From UBA668 sp031366885 (GTDB lineage Bacteria > Actinomycetota > Acidimicrobiia > Acidimicrobiales > Ilumatobacteraceae), in assembly GCA_031366885.1 (NCBI GenBank), contig JANLPB010000313.1, forward strand, positions 1 to 31,088: a stretch of DNA of 31,088 nt, given 5' to 3'. How positions within the stretch are numbered: position 1 is the first letter of the stretch; every line of letters starts with the position of its first letter. Positions 7,392 through 16,076 of this stretch are shown piece by piece. The position numbers and the translations under genes are program-made. The notes under the pieces were generated by a model. That model was not told the DNA's origin. It saw nothing but the letters and a program-made list of their open reading frames with translations, and made no database searches.

Positions 7392-7670
7392 TCAGGCGGG
7401 GACGGCGAGGCGGGCCATGGACTTGACGACGACGTCGTCGAGCGTGACGGTGCCGGCATCGATGGCGGCGACGAGATCGCTGCGCATGTCGGCTTCCCAG
7501 AACTTGCCAATGTGTGTTGCGGTTGCCGCGACGGAGTCGACATTCGGGTCAGCCACCATCTGCCGAGCGATCTGATTCGCCATCCGGACCAGCGCGCCGA
7601 GGCGGTGCTCGGGATGGTCGATCTCGACGGTCGCCGCCGAATGACCAGGCGACACCTGCACCGCCGTCAC
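7392..7670 (-). CDS. fdsD: Formate dehydrogenase subunit delta (FdsD family)
   Basis: A 92-residue protein matching the FdsD family: LGALVRMANQIARQMVADP in the middle and THIGKFWEADMRSDLVAAID toward the C-terminus. FdsD is a small subunit or accessory protein of the NAD-dependent molybdenum formate dehydrogenase, thought to help assembly or stability. It is the last gene of the fds set and starts 12 nt after the end of fdsA. Its 3' end faces the plus-strand gene ending at 7364, with about 27 nt between them and no clear terminator. Confidence 0.85.
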   Translation of the reverse strand: MTAVQVSPGHSAATVEIDHPEHRLGALVRMANQIARQMVADPNVDSVAATATHIGKFWEADMRSDLVAAIDAGTVTLDDVVVKSMARLAVPA

Positions 7671-7682
7671 CTTGTATTCCGG

Positions 7683-10460
7683 TCAGTTGGTGGCCCAGTC
7701 GCTGTGCTCGGTGGTGATGACGTTGGCGCCGCTGACCGGGTGGTGGAACGTGGTGAACACGACCCCTTGCGCCATGCGATCCGACAGCAGCGCGTGCAGA
7801 GTCGTGGAGCCAACTCGGCTGGCCAAGGTGACCTCATCGCCGTCGTGGATGCCGCGCTCCTCGGCATCGTGCGGGTGGATCTCCAGCACGTCTTCGGGGT
7901 GCCACCGCACGTTCTGCGTGCGGCGAGTCTGCGCACCCACGTTGTACTGGCTGAGAATGCGACCGGTGGTCAGCAGCAACGGGAAGCGGCGAGTGCTCTT
8001 CTCGTCGGTGGGCACATACGGCGTGGGAGTGAACCTGCCGAGGCCACGCACGAAGGTGCCCTCGTGCATGATCGGCGTGCCCAGCGGGTGCTCGTCGTTG
8101 CACGGCCACTGCACGCTGCCCAGCGCATCGAGCTTGGCAAACGACACACCGGCGAATGTGGGTGTCAGGGCCGCAATCTCGTCCATGATCTGCGCGGCGT
8201 TGTCGTAGTGCATCGGCGCGCCGAGGGCAGCGGACAATTCGGCCACGACCTGCCATTCCTGCTTGCCGTTACGCGGACGCATGGCGGGGCGAACCCGGTT
8301 GATGCGGCGCTCGGCGTTGGTGAACGTGCCGTCCTTCTCGAGGAATGAGGTACCGGGGAAGAAGACATGCGCCACCTTGGCGGTCTCGTTGATGAACAGG
8401 TCTTGCACGATGACGAGTTCCAACGACTGCAGCGCGTGCATGACGTGCACCGTGTTGGGGTCGCTCTGCGCAATGTCCTCGCCCTGCACGAACAGACCCT
8501 TGAAGTTGCCGTCGATGGCAGCGTCGAACATGTTGGGAATGCGCAGACCCGGCTCGGCCTGCAGCGGGCGTCCCCAGAACGCTTCGAACGTCTCGCGGGT
8601 GGTGTTGTCGCTGACGTGGCGGTACCCGGAGAACTCGTGCGGGAACGAACCCATGTCGCACGAACCCTGCACGTTGTTCTGGCCGCGCAACGGGTTGACC
8701 CCCACGCCGTCGCGACCCAGGTTGCCGGTGGCCAGCGCAAGGTTGGCCATGCCCATCACCATCGTGCTGCCCTGGCTGTGCTCGGTGACGCCGAGGCCGT
8801 AGTAGATGGCGCCGTTGCCGGCAGTCGCGTACAGGCGGGCCGCTGCACGCACTTCCGCGGCCGGCACACCGGTGTACTGCTCCAGCGTCTCTGGGCTGTT
8901 CTCCGGCTGCGACACGAAGGCGGCCCACTGGGAGAACTCGATGGGCTCGCAACGCTCTTGCACGAAACGATGATCGATCAGGTCTTCGGTGACGATCACG
9001 TGAGCGAGCGCGTTGATGACGGCGACATTGGTACCAGGGCGCAGCTGCAGGAAGTTGCTTGCCTGCACGTGTGCTGTGCGCACCAGATCGATACGGCGCG
9101 GGTCGACCACGATGAGCTGCGCACCCTCGCGCAGCCGCTTCTTCATCCGCGATGCGAACACCGGATGAGCGTCTGTCGGGTTGGCGCCGATCAACAACAT
9201 CACGTCGGCAAGCTCGACCGACTTGAAATCCTGCGTACCCGCGGAAGTGCCGAACGCCTGCGACAGACCGAAGCCCGTTGGCGAGTGACATACCCGAGCA
9301 CAGGTGTCGACGTTGTTGTTGCCGAACGCAGTTCGCACCATCTTTTGCACCACGAACACTTCTTCGTTGGTGCAGCGCGACGACGTGATGCCACCGATTG
9401 CGCCCTGCCCGTGACGGACCTGGATGTCCTTCAACTTCGCGGCGGCGTACGCGATCGCTTCATCCCACGACACGGTGGTCCACGGGTCGGTGATCTTCTC
9501 GCGGATCATCGGCTCGAGCACACGGTCCGGGTGGCTGGCGTAGCCCCAGGCGAAACGGCCCTTCACGCACGAGTGGCCCTCGTTGGCACCACCGTCCTTG
9601 TAGGGCGTCATGCGCACGACGGTCTCGCCCTGCAACTCGGCCTTGAACGTGCAACCAACGCCGCAGTACGCGCAGGTGGTGAGCACGGTGCGCCGCGGTT
9701 GACCCATTTCGATGACGGTGTTCTCGGTGAGGGTGGCGGTGGGGCACGCCTGCACGCATGCGCCGCACGACACACATTCGCTGTCGAAGAAGCTGCCGTT
9801 GAAACCGGCCGCGACACGTGAACCGAAACCGCGACCTTCGATGGTGAGCGCGAACGTGCCCTGTACCTGCTCGCATGCGCGCACGCACCGCGAACACACG
9901 ATGCACTTGGACGAATCGAACGTGAAGTAAGGGTTGGAGGTGTCTTTCTCCATGCCCAGGTGGTTGTCGCCCGCGTACCCGTAACGGACGTCGCGCAAGC
10001 CAACCGCGCCCGCCATGTCCTGCAGTTCGCAGTCGCCGTTGGCGGCGCAGGTGAGGCAGTCCAGCGGGTGGTCGCTGATGTACAGCTCCATCACACCACG
10101 ACGCAAGCGCTGCAGCTTCGGAGATTGGGTGGTGACCTGCATGCCCGGCGCCACCGGCGTGGTGCACGAGGCCGGGGTGCCCTTGCGACCGTCGATCTCG
10201 ACGATGCAGAGGCGGCAAGAACCGAACGGGTCGAGCGAATCAGTCGCACAGAGCTTCGGGACGTCGACGCCACAGATCGCTGCAGCGCGCATGACCGAGG
10301 TGCCCTCTTCGACCAGCACCTCGCGACCGTCGATGGTCACCGGCACAGTCGGCAATCCGCCCTCGCGCGTCCGATTGGCAGGGGGCGTCCCCATGTCGTG
10401 TTCATGGACGGCTAGTTCCTGCAGGGCTTCGTCGCCGAAGAAGGAAAGGCTCAGTGTCAT
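7683..10460 (-). CDS. fdsA: NAD-dependent formate dehydrogenase catalytic subunit alpha (molybdenum bis-MGD, FdsA type)
   Basis: A 925-residue cytosolic enzyme oxidising formate to CO2 and passing electrons to the FdsB/G module. In order: a 2Fe-2S ferredoxin domain (Cys71, 82, 85, 99); a NuoG-like His/Cys cluster motif (His131, Cys135, 138, 144); two 4Fe-4S clusters (Cys186-196 and Cys229-239); the catalytic-domain cluster CAYCGVGC with Cys298; and the bis-MGD domains. In DTCARVCHSPT, Cys391 and His392 occupy the metal-ligand and catalytic positions, so this is a Cys and not a selenocysteine enzyme. There is no Tat signal. The ATG at 10460 lies 13 nt after the FdsGB stop; an internal ATG at residue 23 is an alternative. 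The FdhD sulfurtransferase gene needed for maturation is not in the window. Confidence 0.95.
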   Translation of the reverse strand: MTLSLSFFGDEALQELAVHEHDMGTPPANRTREGGLPTVPVTIDGREVLVEEGTSVMRAAAICGVDVPKLCATDSLDPFGSCRLCIVEIDGRKGTPASCTTPVAPGMQVTTQSPKLQRLRRGVMELYISDHPLDCLTCAANGDCELQDMAGAVGLRDVRYGYAGDNHLGMEKDTSNPYFTFDSSKCIVCSRCVRACEQVQGTFALTIEGRGFGSRVAAGFNGSFFDSECVSCGACVQACPTATLTENTVIEMGQPRRTVLTTCAYCGVGCTFKAELQGETVVRMTPYKDGGANEGHSCVKGRFAWGYASHPDRVLEPMIREKITDPWTTVSWDEAIAYAAAKLKDIQVRHGQGAIGGITSSRCTNEEVFVVQKMVRTAFGNNNVDTCARVCHSPTGFGLSQAFGTSAGTQDFKSVELADVMLLIGANPTDAHPVFASRMKKRLREGAQLIVVDPRRIDLVRTAHVQASNFLQLRPGTNVAVINALAHVIVTEDLIDHRFVQERCEPIEFSQWAAFVSQPENSPETLEQYTGVPAAEVRAAARLYATAGNGAIYYGLGVTEHSQGSTMVMGMANLALATGNLGRDGVGVNPLRGQNNVQGSCDMGSFPHEFSGYRHVSDNTTRETFEAFWGRPLQAEPGLRIPNMFDAAIDGNFKGLFVQGEDIAQSDPNTVHVMHALQSLELVIVQDLFINETAKVAHVFFPGTSFLEKDGTFTNAERRINRVRPAMRPRNGKQEWQVVAELSAALGAPMHYDNAAQIMDEIAALTPTFAGVSFAKLDALGSVQWPCNDEHPLGTPIMHEGTFVRGLGRFTPTPYVPTDEKSTRRFPLLLTTGRILSQYNVGAQTRRTQNVRWHPEDVLEIHPHDAEERGIHDGDEVTLASRVGSTTLHALLSDRMAQGVVFTTFHHPVSGANVITTEHSDWATN

Positions 10461-10473
10461 AAGGCATCACGTG

Positions 10474-12558
10474 TCATACGTTCGCTCCCGCCGGGCTGTC
10501 CACAAAGTGGGCGATGGCACTGCGAACCGGCAGTGGGGTGAAGCCGCCCATCGCGCACAGCGATGCGTCGGCCATCACCTCGCAGAGGTCCATCAGCACG
10601 GTCAGGTTTTCCTCGCGGCGCTCGCCGGCGATGATCTTGTCGATCAGCTCGACGCCACGCGTGCTGCCAATTCGGCACGGCGTGCACTTACCGCACGACT
10701 CGATCGCGCAGAACTCCATCGCAAAGCGAGCCATGCCCAGCATGTCGACTGTGTCGTCGAACACGACCATGCTGCCGTGGCCCAGCAGTGCGCCGGCCTC
10801 GGCGAACGCCTCATAATCGATGGGAAGGTCGAACTGTTCCGGTGCCAGGTACGCGCCGAGCGGGCCGCCAACCTGCACCGCGTGCACGGGACGACCGCTG
10901 GCCGAACCGCCGCCGAACTGCTCGACGAGCTGGCGGACGGTGATGCCGAACGCGGCCTCGAAGATGCCGCCGTGCGCCACGTTGCCAGCCACCTGCACCA
11001 CCTGTGTGCCGCGGCTGCGCCCGTGACCGAGCGCTGCGTAGGCAGCGGCGCCGTCGGCCAGAATCGTGGGCAGCGCGGCAAGACTGAGCACGTTGTTGAT
11101 GACGGTGGGCTTGCCCCACAGCCCCTCGATGGCGGGCAGCGGCGGCTTGGCGCGCACGATGCCACGCTTGCCCTCGATGCTCTCCATCAGCGCCGTTTCC
11201 TCGCCGCAGATGTAGGCGCCGGCACCCACGCGCACGTGCAGCCGAAACACGAAGTCGCTGCCCATCACACCGGTCGTGCTGCCGACACCGTTGAGCCAGC
11301 CACGGGCTTCGCACGATGCGCTGGCCGAGCGAATCGCTTCGATCGCGTCGGGGTACTCGCTACGGATGTAGATGAAGCCGTCGTTGGCGCCCGTGGCCCA
11401 GCCGGCGATGATCATGCCCTCGATGAGCAGGAAGGGATCACCCTCCATCAGCATCCGGTCGGCGAAGCTGCCGCTGTCGCCCTCGTCGGCGTTGCACACG
11501 ATGTACTTCTGCGAGCTGGGCGTGTCGAGCACGGTGCGCAACTTGATGCCGGTGGGGAACGCAGCACCGCCGCGGCCACGCAGGCCGCTGTCGGTCACCG
11601 TCGTCACCACGTCGACGGGCGCCATCGCCAGCGCACGACGCAGCCCGACCATTCCACCGTGAGCCTCGAAGTCGTCGGCATCGCGCGGGTCGATGACGCC
11701 GACGCGCGCATACGTGACCCGCTGCTGCGCCATCATCCACGGCAACGCTTCGGTGAGACCGAGTAGGAGCGGATGCTCGCCGCCAACCTCGAGACCGGCA
11801 GCGATCAGGCCCGGCACATCGGCGGCGGTGACGGGGCCGTAGGCAACGCGGCCTTCGGGCGTCGAGACCTCCACCATCGGCTCCAGCCACAACATGCCCC
11901 GCGACCCGTTGCGAACGACTCGCACGCCCGGCTGCGCGGACAACGCGGCAGCCACTTCGTCGGCGCCGGCAGCACGAGCCGCTGCATCGCGCGGTACGTA
12001 CACGGTGACGGCATCGGCACCCACGCTGGCGACGGCGTCGGCGGCAATCGGTGCAATCTCGCGACGCACTACGGCGCCGATGATCGTCTCCACCATTACC
12101 GCATCGACACCGGTGAACAGCCGACCGCCGGTGGCGACCGCCGGCCCCTGTGCACACAGGCCCAAGCAGAACACCTCTTCGATCTCGACGGGCTGCACGG
12201 AGCCCAGTTCGAGCGCACGCGCCTCAGTGGCCTTGCCGCCGCGGGAGATGCACGCCTCGGCCCGGCACACCTGCACGATCGGCCCTTTGGGCGCGACGGT
12301 GCGGAAGTCCTTGTAGAACGTGATGACGCCGTACACCTCGGCGGTGGACAGGTTGAACGTGTCGGCCAGCAGCGGAATGTATGAGGTGTCGATGTAGCCC
12401 GCGTGGTGTTGCACGGCGTGCAAGGCCGGCAGCAGACCGCCCGCCCAGTCCGCGTGCGCGCCGATCAATGCGGCAACGGCCGGATCCGGTTGGTGGGTGA
12501 CGTCATTGGCACTCAAGGCCGCCCATCGTACGCCAACTGGTGCGCGCGTGCGACCCAT
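10474..12558 (-). CDS. Fused formate dehydrogenase FdsG-FdsB (NuoE-NuoF-like NADH/FMN subunit)
   Basis: A 694-residue diaphorase subunit that transfers formate-derived electrons to NAD+. Residues 25-165 are FdsG/NuoE-like with 2Fe-2S ligands Cys98, 103, 131 and 135. Residues 180-694 are FdsB/NuoF-like, with a thioredoxin-like segment, the FMN/NADH glycine-rich motif GLRGRGGAAFPTG (325-337), YIVCNADEGDSGSF, and a 4Fe-4S site at Cys622, 625, 628 and 668. The two are separate proteins in Cupriavidus and Rhodobacter, so this is a gene fusion. The ATG at 12558 is listed. A TTG at 12516 preceded by TACGAT (minus strand, 12530-12525) 8 nt upstream may be the real, leaderless start, because the first 14 residues look non-conserved. 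Confidence 0.92.
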   Translation of the reverse strand: MGRTRAPVGVRWAALSANDVTHQPDPAVAALIGAHADWAGGLLPALHAVQHHAGYIDTSYIPLLADTFNLSTAEVYGVITFYKDFRTVAPKGPIVQVCRAEACISRGGKATEARALELGSVQPVEIEEVFCLGLCAQGPAVATGGRLFTGVDAVMVETIIGAVVRREIAPIAADAVASVGADAVTVYVPRDAAARAAGADEVAAALSAQPGVRVVRNGSRGMLWLEPMVEVSTPEGRVAYGPVTAADVPGLIAAGLEVGGEHPLLLGLTEALPWMMAQQRVTYARVGVIDPRDADDFEAHGGMVGLRRALAMAPVDVVTTVTDSGLRGRGGAAFPTGIKLRTVLDTPSSQKYIVCNADEGDSGSFADRMLMEGDPFLLIEGMIIAGWATGANDGFIYIRSEYPDAIEAIRSASASCEARGWLNGVGSTTGVMGSDFVFRLHVRVGAGAYICGEETALMESIEGKRGIVRAKPPLPAIEGLWGKPTVINNVLSLAALPTILADGAAAYAALGHGRSRGTQVVQVAGNVAHGGIFEAAFGITVRQLVEQFGGGSASGRPVHAVQVGGPLGAYLAPEQFDLPIDYEAFAEAGALLGHGSMVVFDDTVDMLGMARFAMEFCAIESCGKCTPCRIGSTRGVELIDKIIAGERREENLTVLMDLCEVMADASLCAMGGFTPLPVRSAIAHFVDSPAGANV

Positions 12559-12585
12559 CTTTCGCCCATTTCCAGTACGACTGTC

Positions 12586-13293
12586 TCAGGAATTCCGCGC
12601 GCGTTGGCCGGGCTGGCGCGGGCGATCGCTGAATTGACGGCCGTCCGCGTAGCCGGGGTTCGTGTCGGGTCGGCCGACCCGACGCGCCCACCGCCACGTC
12701 AGCGAGATACGTGGGTTCTGCGTCTCGAATGCAGGCACTGCGTGCAACCAGTCGGCCTGGCATCGACCGCCCATCACCAGCAGGTCGCCCTCGCCGGGCA
12801 GGAGGACCAGATCATCGGGCGCTTGACCGGCTGGGACCCGATTGACCAACGAGTCGGCCCATGGGCCCCGCTGACGAATCACGAAGGGCCGCCGCTGACC
12901 CAACACGACGATCGCGATCAGGGTGTCGTCGAGCCAGCGCATCTCACGGTCACTGTGCAGACCCTGGAAGTCGTCGCCGTTGCGATACAGAATGGCTGCG
13001 ACGCCATCCATCTGCTGGCGGTACGTCGCCCGTAAGTGCATGTCGGTCTGCTGCAGCAGGGGGCGGCTACTGGGCCGCAGGCCAGCCGAGAGCCGGCGCT
13101 CCGGCACGTATTTGTCGTACCGAAGTGTCTCGTTCTGCTGCCACGAGGCCTCGGCCTGCAGTGCAGACATCGCGTCGAGCGGCGCGCGTACGAATCCGGT
13201 GACCAGGTCGACCCATGAACCCTCCCCCAACGGCGTTCGAACCGTGGGGGCTCGCCGGTCGATGCTGAGTTCGTCGAGTGGAGCGCTCGTCAC
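12586..13293 (-). CDS. alkB: AlkB-like Fe(II)/2-oxoglutarate dioxygenase
   Basis: A 235-residue enzyme of the AlkB family, which repairs alkylated DNA or RNA bases by oxidative demethylation that releases formaldehyde. The iron ligands are visible: HSD (His113, Asp115) and His184 in DWLHAVP. The 2-oxoglutarate-binding RISLTWR has Arg195 and Arg201. GDDFQGLHSD, PFVIRQRG and GDLLVMGG are other family blocks. The start is set at GTG 13293, preceded by GATACT 6 nt upstream; the longer open frame to 13962 lies over the opposite-strand gene. It is 27 nt upstream of and co-directional with the fds genes, and may be cotranscribed. Whether the substrate is DNA, RNA or a small molecule is not visible. 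Confidence 0.88.
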   Translation of the reverse strand: MTSAPLDELSIDRRAPTVRTPLGEGSWVDLVTGFVRAPLDAMSALQAEASWQQNETLRYDKYVPERRLSAGLRPSSRPLLQQTDMHLRATYRQQMDGVAAILYRNGDDFQGLHSDREMRWLDDTLIAIVVLGQRRPFVIRQRGPWADSLVNRVPAGQAPDDLVLLPGEGDLLVMGGRCQADWLHAVPAFETQNPRISLTWRWARRVGRPDTNPGYADGRQFSDRPRQPGQRARNS

Positions 13294-13336
13294 CTGGCAA
13301 GTATCGCAAACGCAGTGTTCAAGGCTGCACAACATC

Positions 13337-14176
13337 ATGTCGATACCGATTCGTATGGACCTGACCGCACCGCGCCCATGGTGGCCACTTGCCGACACCG
13401 AGCAGATGCGCGAGGCGTTGCGTTTCTGGCTCGCCAACAATTGGGACACGTCCATCACGGTCGGCGAATGGTGGGAGCGTCTCGCGACCGCCGGCCTGGC
13501 GGTGCCCACGTGGAACCGCAGCCACGGAGGCCTTGGGGCCACCGTCCAGATCCAACAGGTGATCGAGGACGAGTTGGCCGCCGCGGGCACCATCGCGCCG
13601 CCGCTGGCCGGCGCTGGCGTGCGCCTGATCGGCCCGATCCTGCGCCAGTTCGCGACTCCCCAGCAGGCCGCCGAGACCTTGCCGGCATTGCTCACCGGGC
13701 AGCATCTCTGGGCCGTGCTTCTGGCCGAACCGGAGCGGGAAGACCCGAAGGAAACCACGTGCGCAGCGCAGTTCGATTGGAAGTACGCCACGATCAACGG
13801 GACGAAGGCGTGCAACGACGACGCAGCAACGCACGCGCTCGTCCTGTGCCGTAGCGCTGATCTCACCGGCAGCAAGGGGTTGAGCTGCCTGGTCGTCGAG
13901 CTCACGACAGACGGCATCACGCAGATGCCCGGCGCCGTGCAATTCGCGGGTGTGCGGCTCACTCATGACCACGTTCTCGGAGCTCGCGACGAAGGATGGA
14001 CGATCGTGAAAACGATTCTGCCGTACCTGGAGCGCAGCCTTGCGGGGCGCATCCAGCGTGGGCTCGTCAACATCGAGCCAGGTGTTGCGGCCGGCAACCT
14101 CGAACGAACGGTCGCTGACGTGCTGGCTACCCACCGCTGCCCGACGCCACCGGCTCTCGATCGTCGCGTTCGCTGA
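13337..14176 (+). CDS. Acyl-CoA dehydrogenase-like protein, C-terminally truncated, probably degenerate
   Basis: A 279-residue protein with the N-terminal helical domain (GEWWERLATAGLAVPTWNRSHGG, then VIEDELAAAGTIAPPL..VRLIGPIL) and part of the middle beta domain of acyl-CoA dehydrogenases. The usual TEPGAGSD flavin motif is replaced by AEPEREDPKETT. The frame stops just after the first helix of the C-terminal domain, so the four-helix bundle and catalytic base are absent; full members have about 380 residues. Its last 50 bases overlap the 3' end of the convergent MFS gene, and no other plus-strand frame continues the domain. A flavin-free partner subunit or a decaying gene both fit. ATG 13355 is an alternative start. 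It is divergent from alkB. Confidence 0.62.
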   Translation: MSIPIRMDLTAPRPWWPLADTEQMREALRFWLANNWDTSITVGEWWERLATAGLAVPTWNRSHGGLGATVQIQQVIEDELAAAGTIAPPLAGAGVRLIGPILRQFATPQQAAETLPALLTGQHLWAVLLAEPEREDPKETTCAAQFDWKYATINGTKACNDDAATHALVLCRSADLTGSKGLSCLVVELTTDGITQMPGAVQFAGVRLTHDHVLGARDEGWTIVKTILPYLERSLAGRIQRGLVNIEPGVAAGNLERTVADVLATHRCPTPPALDRRVR

Positions 14177-15578
14177 CACCCGCGCGAGCGCTCTCCAGCC
14201 GATCAGTGGTCAGCAGCTTCCTGCCCACGAGGAAGAGCACCGCGTAGATGATTCCGTGTGCGAACCACACGCAGCGCAGGGCCGTCTCGTGGCTGACGAA
14301 CTTGCCGGCGACCACGACGATCACACCGCCGAGCAACGCGCCGATCGGCATCATCCCCCACGCGAAAAATCGGTACACGCTGTTCACCCTGCCCAAGAGA
14401 TGCGGCGGGATGATCGTTTGACGAAGGCTGACCGTGATCACATTCCAGGTGCTGCCGACCAACGTTCCAACCGCGAACAGCAGGCCGGTCAGCGGCCACC
14501 ACCGCGACAAACCAACCAGCACGCCGGTAACGGCACTCGTCGCGAGCGTGAGCTGGAGGCAGGTGCCACTGCCCAACGTCTTGGACATCCACGGGGCGGC
14601 GTAGCCACCGACGATGGCGCCGACCGCGAACCCGAAACCCATGATCGTGAACGTCAGCGGCGTGATGCCCAGCACGTCCTGCGCGAACAGCACGAACATC
14701 GCACCGCTGAGACTGGACGCCAGATTCATCAGTCCCAAGATGATTGCCATCGAACGCAGCAAATGATGACCCCACAGCCAGCGCACGCCCTCCTTGAGTT
14801 CGTTGCGCCACGACGGAGCTGCCGCGTCATCGGCCACTTCGGGGCGATGCGCGCGAAAGCTGCCGGGTATCAGGGCAACGAGAGCGGCAGCAGCGAAGAA
14901 CAAGCCGGCGTCGACAAAGAACGGCGCAGAGAACGCGACCAGCAGGAGCAGTGACCCCAGCGGCGGCCCGATGAACGTGTTCGCGACCGACTCGATGCTC
15001 CACATTCGGCCATTGGCCCGTTCGAGATGCTCGGGAGCAACGATCGACGGCATGAAGGTTTGGCCGCAGTTGTCGCGCAGCACCTCGGCCGAGCCGAGCA
15101 GCAGGGTCGCCAGCAACAGCAGCAGATAGAGCCCGGTGCGCGTTCCCACCACGCTCGCCACGTCGGCCGGTGCGGGCAACGCATCCTGTTCACCCAACAC
15201 TGCGATTGCGATGAGAAGTGTGAACGCACACCGCAAGGCGTCCATCATCACCATTGCCCGCCGGCGGTCCACCCGGTCGGTGATCACCCCAGCAGGCAAC
15301 GTGAAGATCAGCCATGGCAAGCGTTGCGCGACCGCGACGCACGCCACCAAGACCGGGTTACGGGTGATTGCTGTAGCCAGCCACGGGTACGCGATACCGG
15401 CCATGCCGTCGCCGATGTTGGACAGCGCGGTTGCGACATACAGCGGTATTTGGATCCGAGGCGAACGCGTGACCGAGTCATCCCGAGGCCTCGGTAGAGA
15501 TGCCCTCGTCGGGTGGTGCGACGGAGCGGTTGGTGGGAAAGAACGCAGCGAGCAGCGCGTACTCGCGAGTGCCGCCAC
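14127..15578 (-). CDS. MFS transporter (MFS_3/EntS-like exporter), start unclear
   Basis: A proton-driven efflux-type membrane protein. The core has about 450 residues with roughly 12 hydrophobic segments, starting at IPLYVATALSNIGDGMAGIAYPW. GVITDRVDRRRAMV is the cytoplasmic loop 2-3 signature, and LRDNCGQTFMPSIVAPEHLERANGR is typical of the MFS_3 group. The start is odd. The only ATG in the expected place overlaps the ArsR stop (ATGA, minus strand 15481-15478) but is out of frame with the transporter. The nearest in-frame canonical start is GTG 15578, giving a non-conserved 35-residue leader inside the ArsR gene. A one-base indel, real or a sequencing error, would resolve this. Its substrate is unknown; the ArsR gene just upstream is the likely regulator. 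Confidence 0.82.
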   Translation of the reverse strand: MAALASTRCSLRSFPPTAPSHHPTRASLPRPRDDSVTRSPRIQIPLYVATALSNIGDGMAGIAYPWLATAITRNPVLVACVAVAQRLPWLIFTLPAGVITDRVDRRRAMVMMDALRCAFTLLIAIAVLGEQDALPAPADVASVVGTRTGLYLLLLLATLLLGSAEVLRDNCGQTFMPSIVAPEHLERANGRMWSIESVANTFIGPPLGSLLLLVAFSAPFFVDAGLFFAAAALVALIPGSFRAHRPEVADDAAAPSWRNELKEGVRWLWGHHLLRSMAIILGLMNLASSLSGAMFVLFAQDVLGITPLTFTIMGFGFAVGAIVGGYAAPWMSKTLGSGTCLQLTLATSAVTGVLVGLSRWWPLTGLLFAVGTLVGSTWNVITVSLRQTIIPPHLLGRVNSVYRFFAWGMMPIGALLGGVIVVVAGKFVSHETALRCVWFAHGIIYAVLFLVGRKLLTTDRLESARAGVSERDDREPVASGSGG

Positions 15579-16074
15579 GTGGCAGCCGACTGAACTCGAG
15601 CGCAAGGGCCAGTACACGCTCACTGAACGCCGACGCCAGTTCCTCAGGAATGCGCACCGACCGCATCGTGAAGGTCGTCGGCAGGTCTGCTGCCATGGCC
15701 TCCGGATCGGCAACGGCCCGTGCGTCAGCGAAGAACGGCAGGTCTCCGTCATGGGCGTGGCTGGGGAACATGATCGTGCGCGCCGTGCGCCCGTAGAACC
15801 GTTCCTCCAGCGCCCGCACCTTGCGCGTGCGCACGACCGTCAACAGCCCTACCTCGGTGAGTACGTCGACGTGGTGGGCGACAGTTCCTTTTGGCCGACG
15901 GACACGGACAGCGAGCTCGGTCACGCTCATCGCTCGCTCCAGCACCAGATCGAGAATCAGTTGCCGCAGCGGGTCGCCCAGCGCTTTCAGACGGGCAGCG
16001 GTGTCGGCCGAGATCTCGTCTGCCAGCTCATAGTCCAGCTCGTAGTTCTGGATCTTGCGGGATATGTCCGACAT
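15478..16074 (-). CDS. ArsR-type winged-helix transcriptional regulator
   Basis: A 198-residue protein. The wHTH spans LKALGDPLRQLILDLVLERAMSVTELAVRVRRPKGTVAHHVDVLTEVGLLTVVRTRKV, abbreviated here to its ends (LKALGDPLRQLI and GTVAHHVDVL). There is no cysteine, so it is not a thiolate metal sensor. The C-terminal 100 residues (MFPSHAHDG, FTMRSVRIPEELASAF) form a sensor or dimer domain of the HTH_20-like group. The start at ATG 16074 is supported by TAACGT (minus strand, 16087-16082) 7 nt upstream, a leaderless arrangement. A perfect palindrome covers the start codon, suggesting autoregulation. It is followed by the MFS exporter and is divergent from azlCD. Confidence 0.83.
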   Translation of the reverse strand: MSDISRKIQNYELDYELADEISADTAARLKALGDPLRQLILDLVLERAMSVTELAVRVRRPKGTVAHHVDVLTEVGLLTVVRTRKVRALEERFYGRTARTIMFPSHAHDGDLPFFADARAVADPEAMAADLPTTFTMRSVRIPEELASAFSERVLALALEFSRLPRGGTREYALLAAFFPTNRSVAPPDEGISTEASG

Positions 16075-16076
16075 AT
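16062..16076. promoter_or_regulatory. Perfect palindrome over the ArsR start codon, candidate autoregulatory operator
   Basis: ATATGTC (16062-16068), C, GACATAT (16070-16076) is a perfect 7-1-7 inverted repeat. It contains the ArsR-type ATG (minus strand 16074-16072) and so overlaps the predicted start point of a leaderless transcript. Binding there would block transcription or promoter clearance. Confidence 0.45.

Noticed and set aside
9240..9310. Selenocysteine site in the formate dehydrogenase
   Set aside because: The metal-ligand position is an ordinary cysteine codon (TGC/TGT type reading Cys391), with no in-frame TGA.
8367..9821. Long plus-strand open frame within fdsA
   Set aside because: It is the antisense of a strongly conserved enzyme and shows no domain or start signal.
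10015..11766. 583-codon plus-strand open frame across fdsA and the FdsGB gene
   Set aside because: Antisense shadow; low-complexity His/Arg/Ala composition and no motif.
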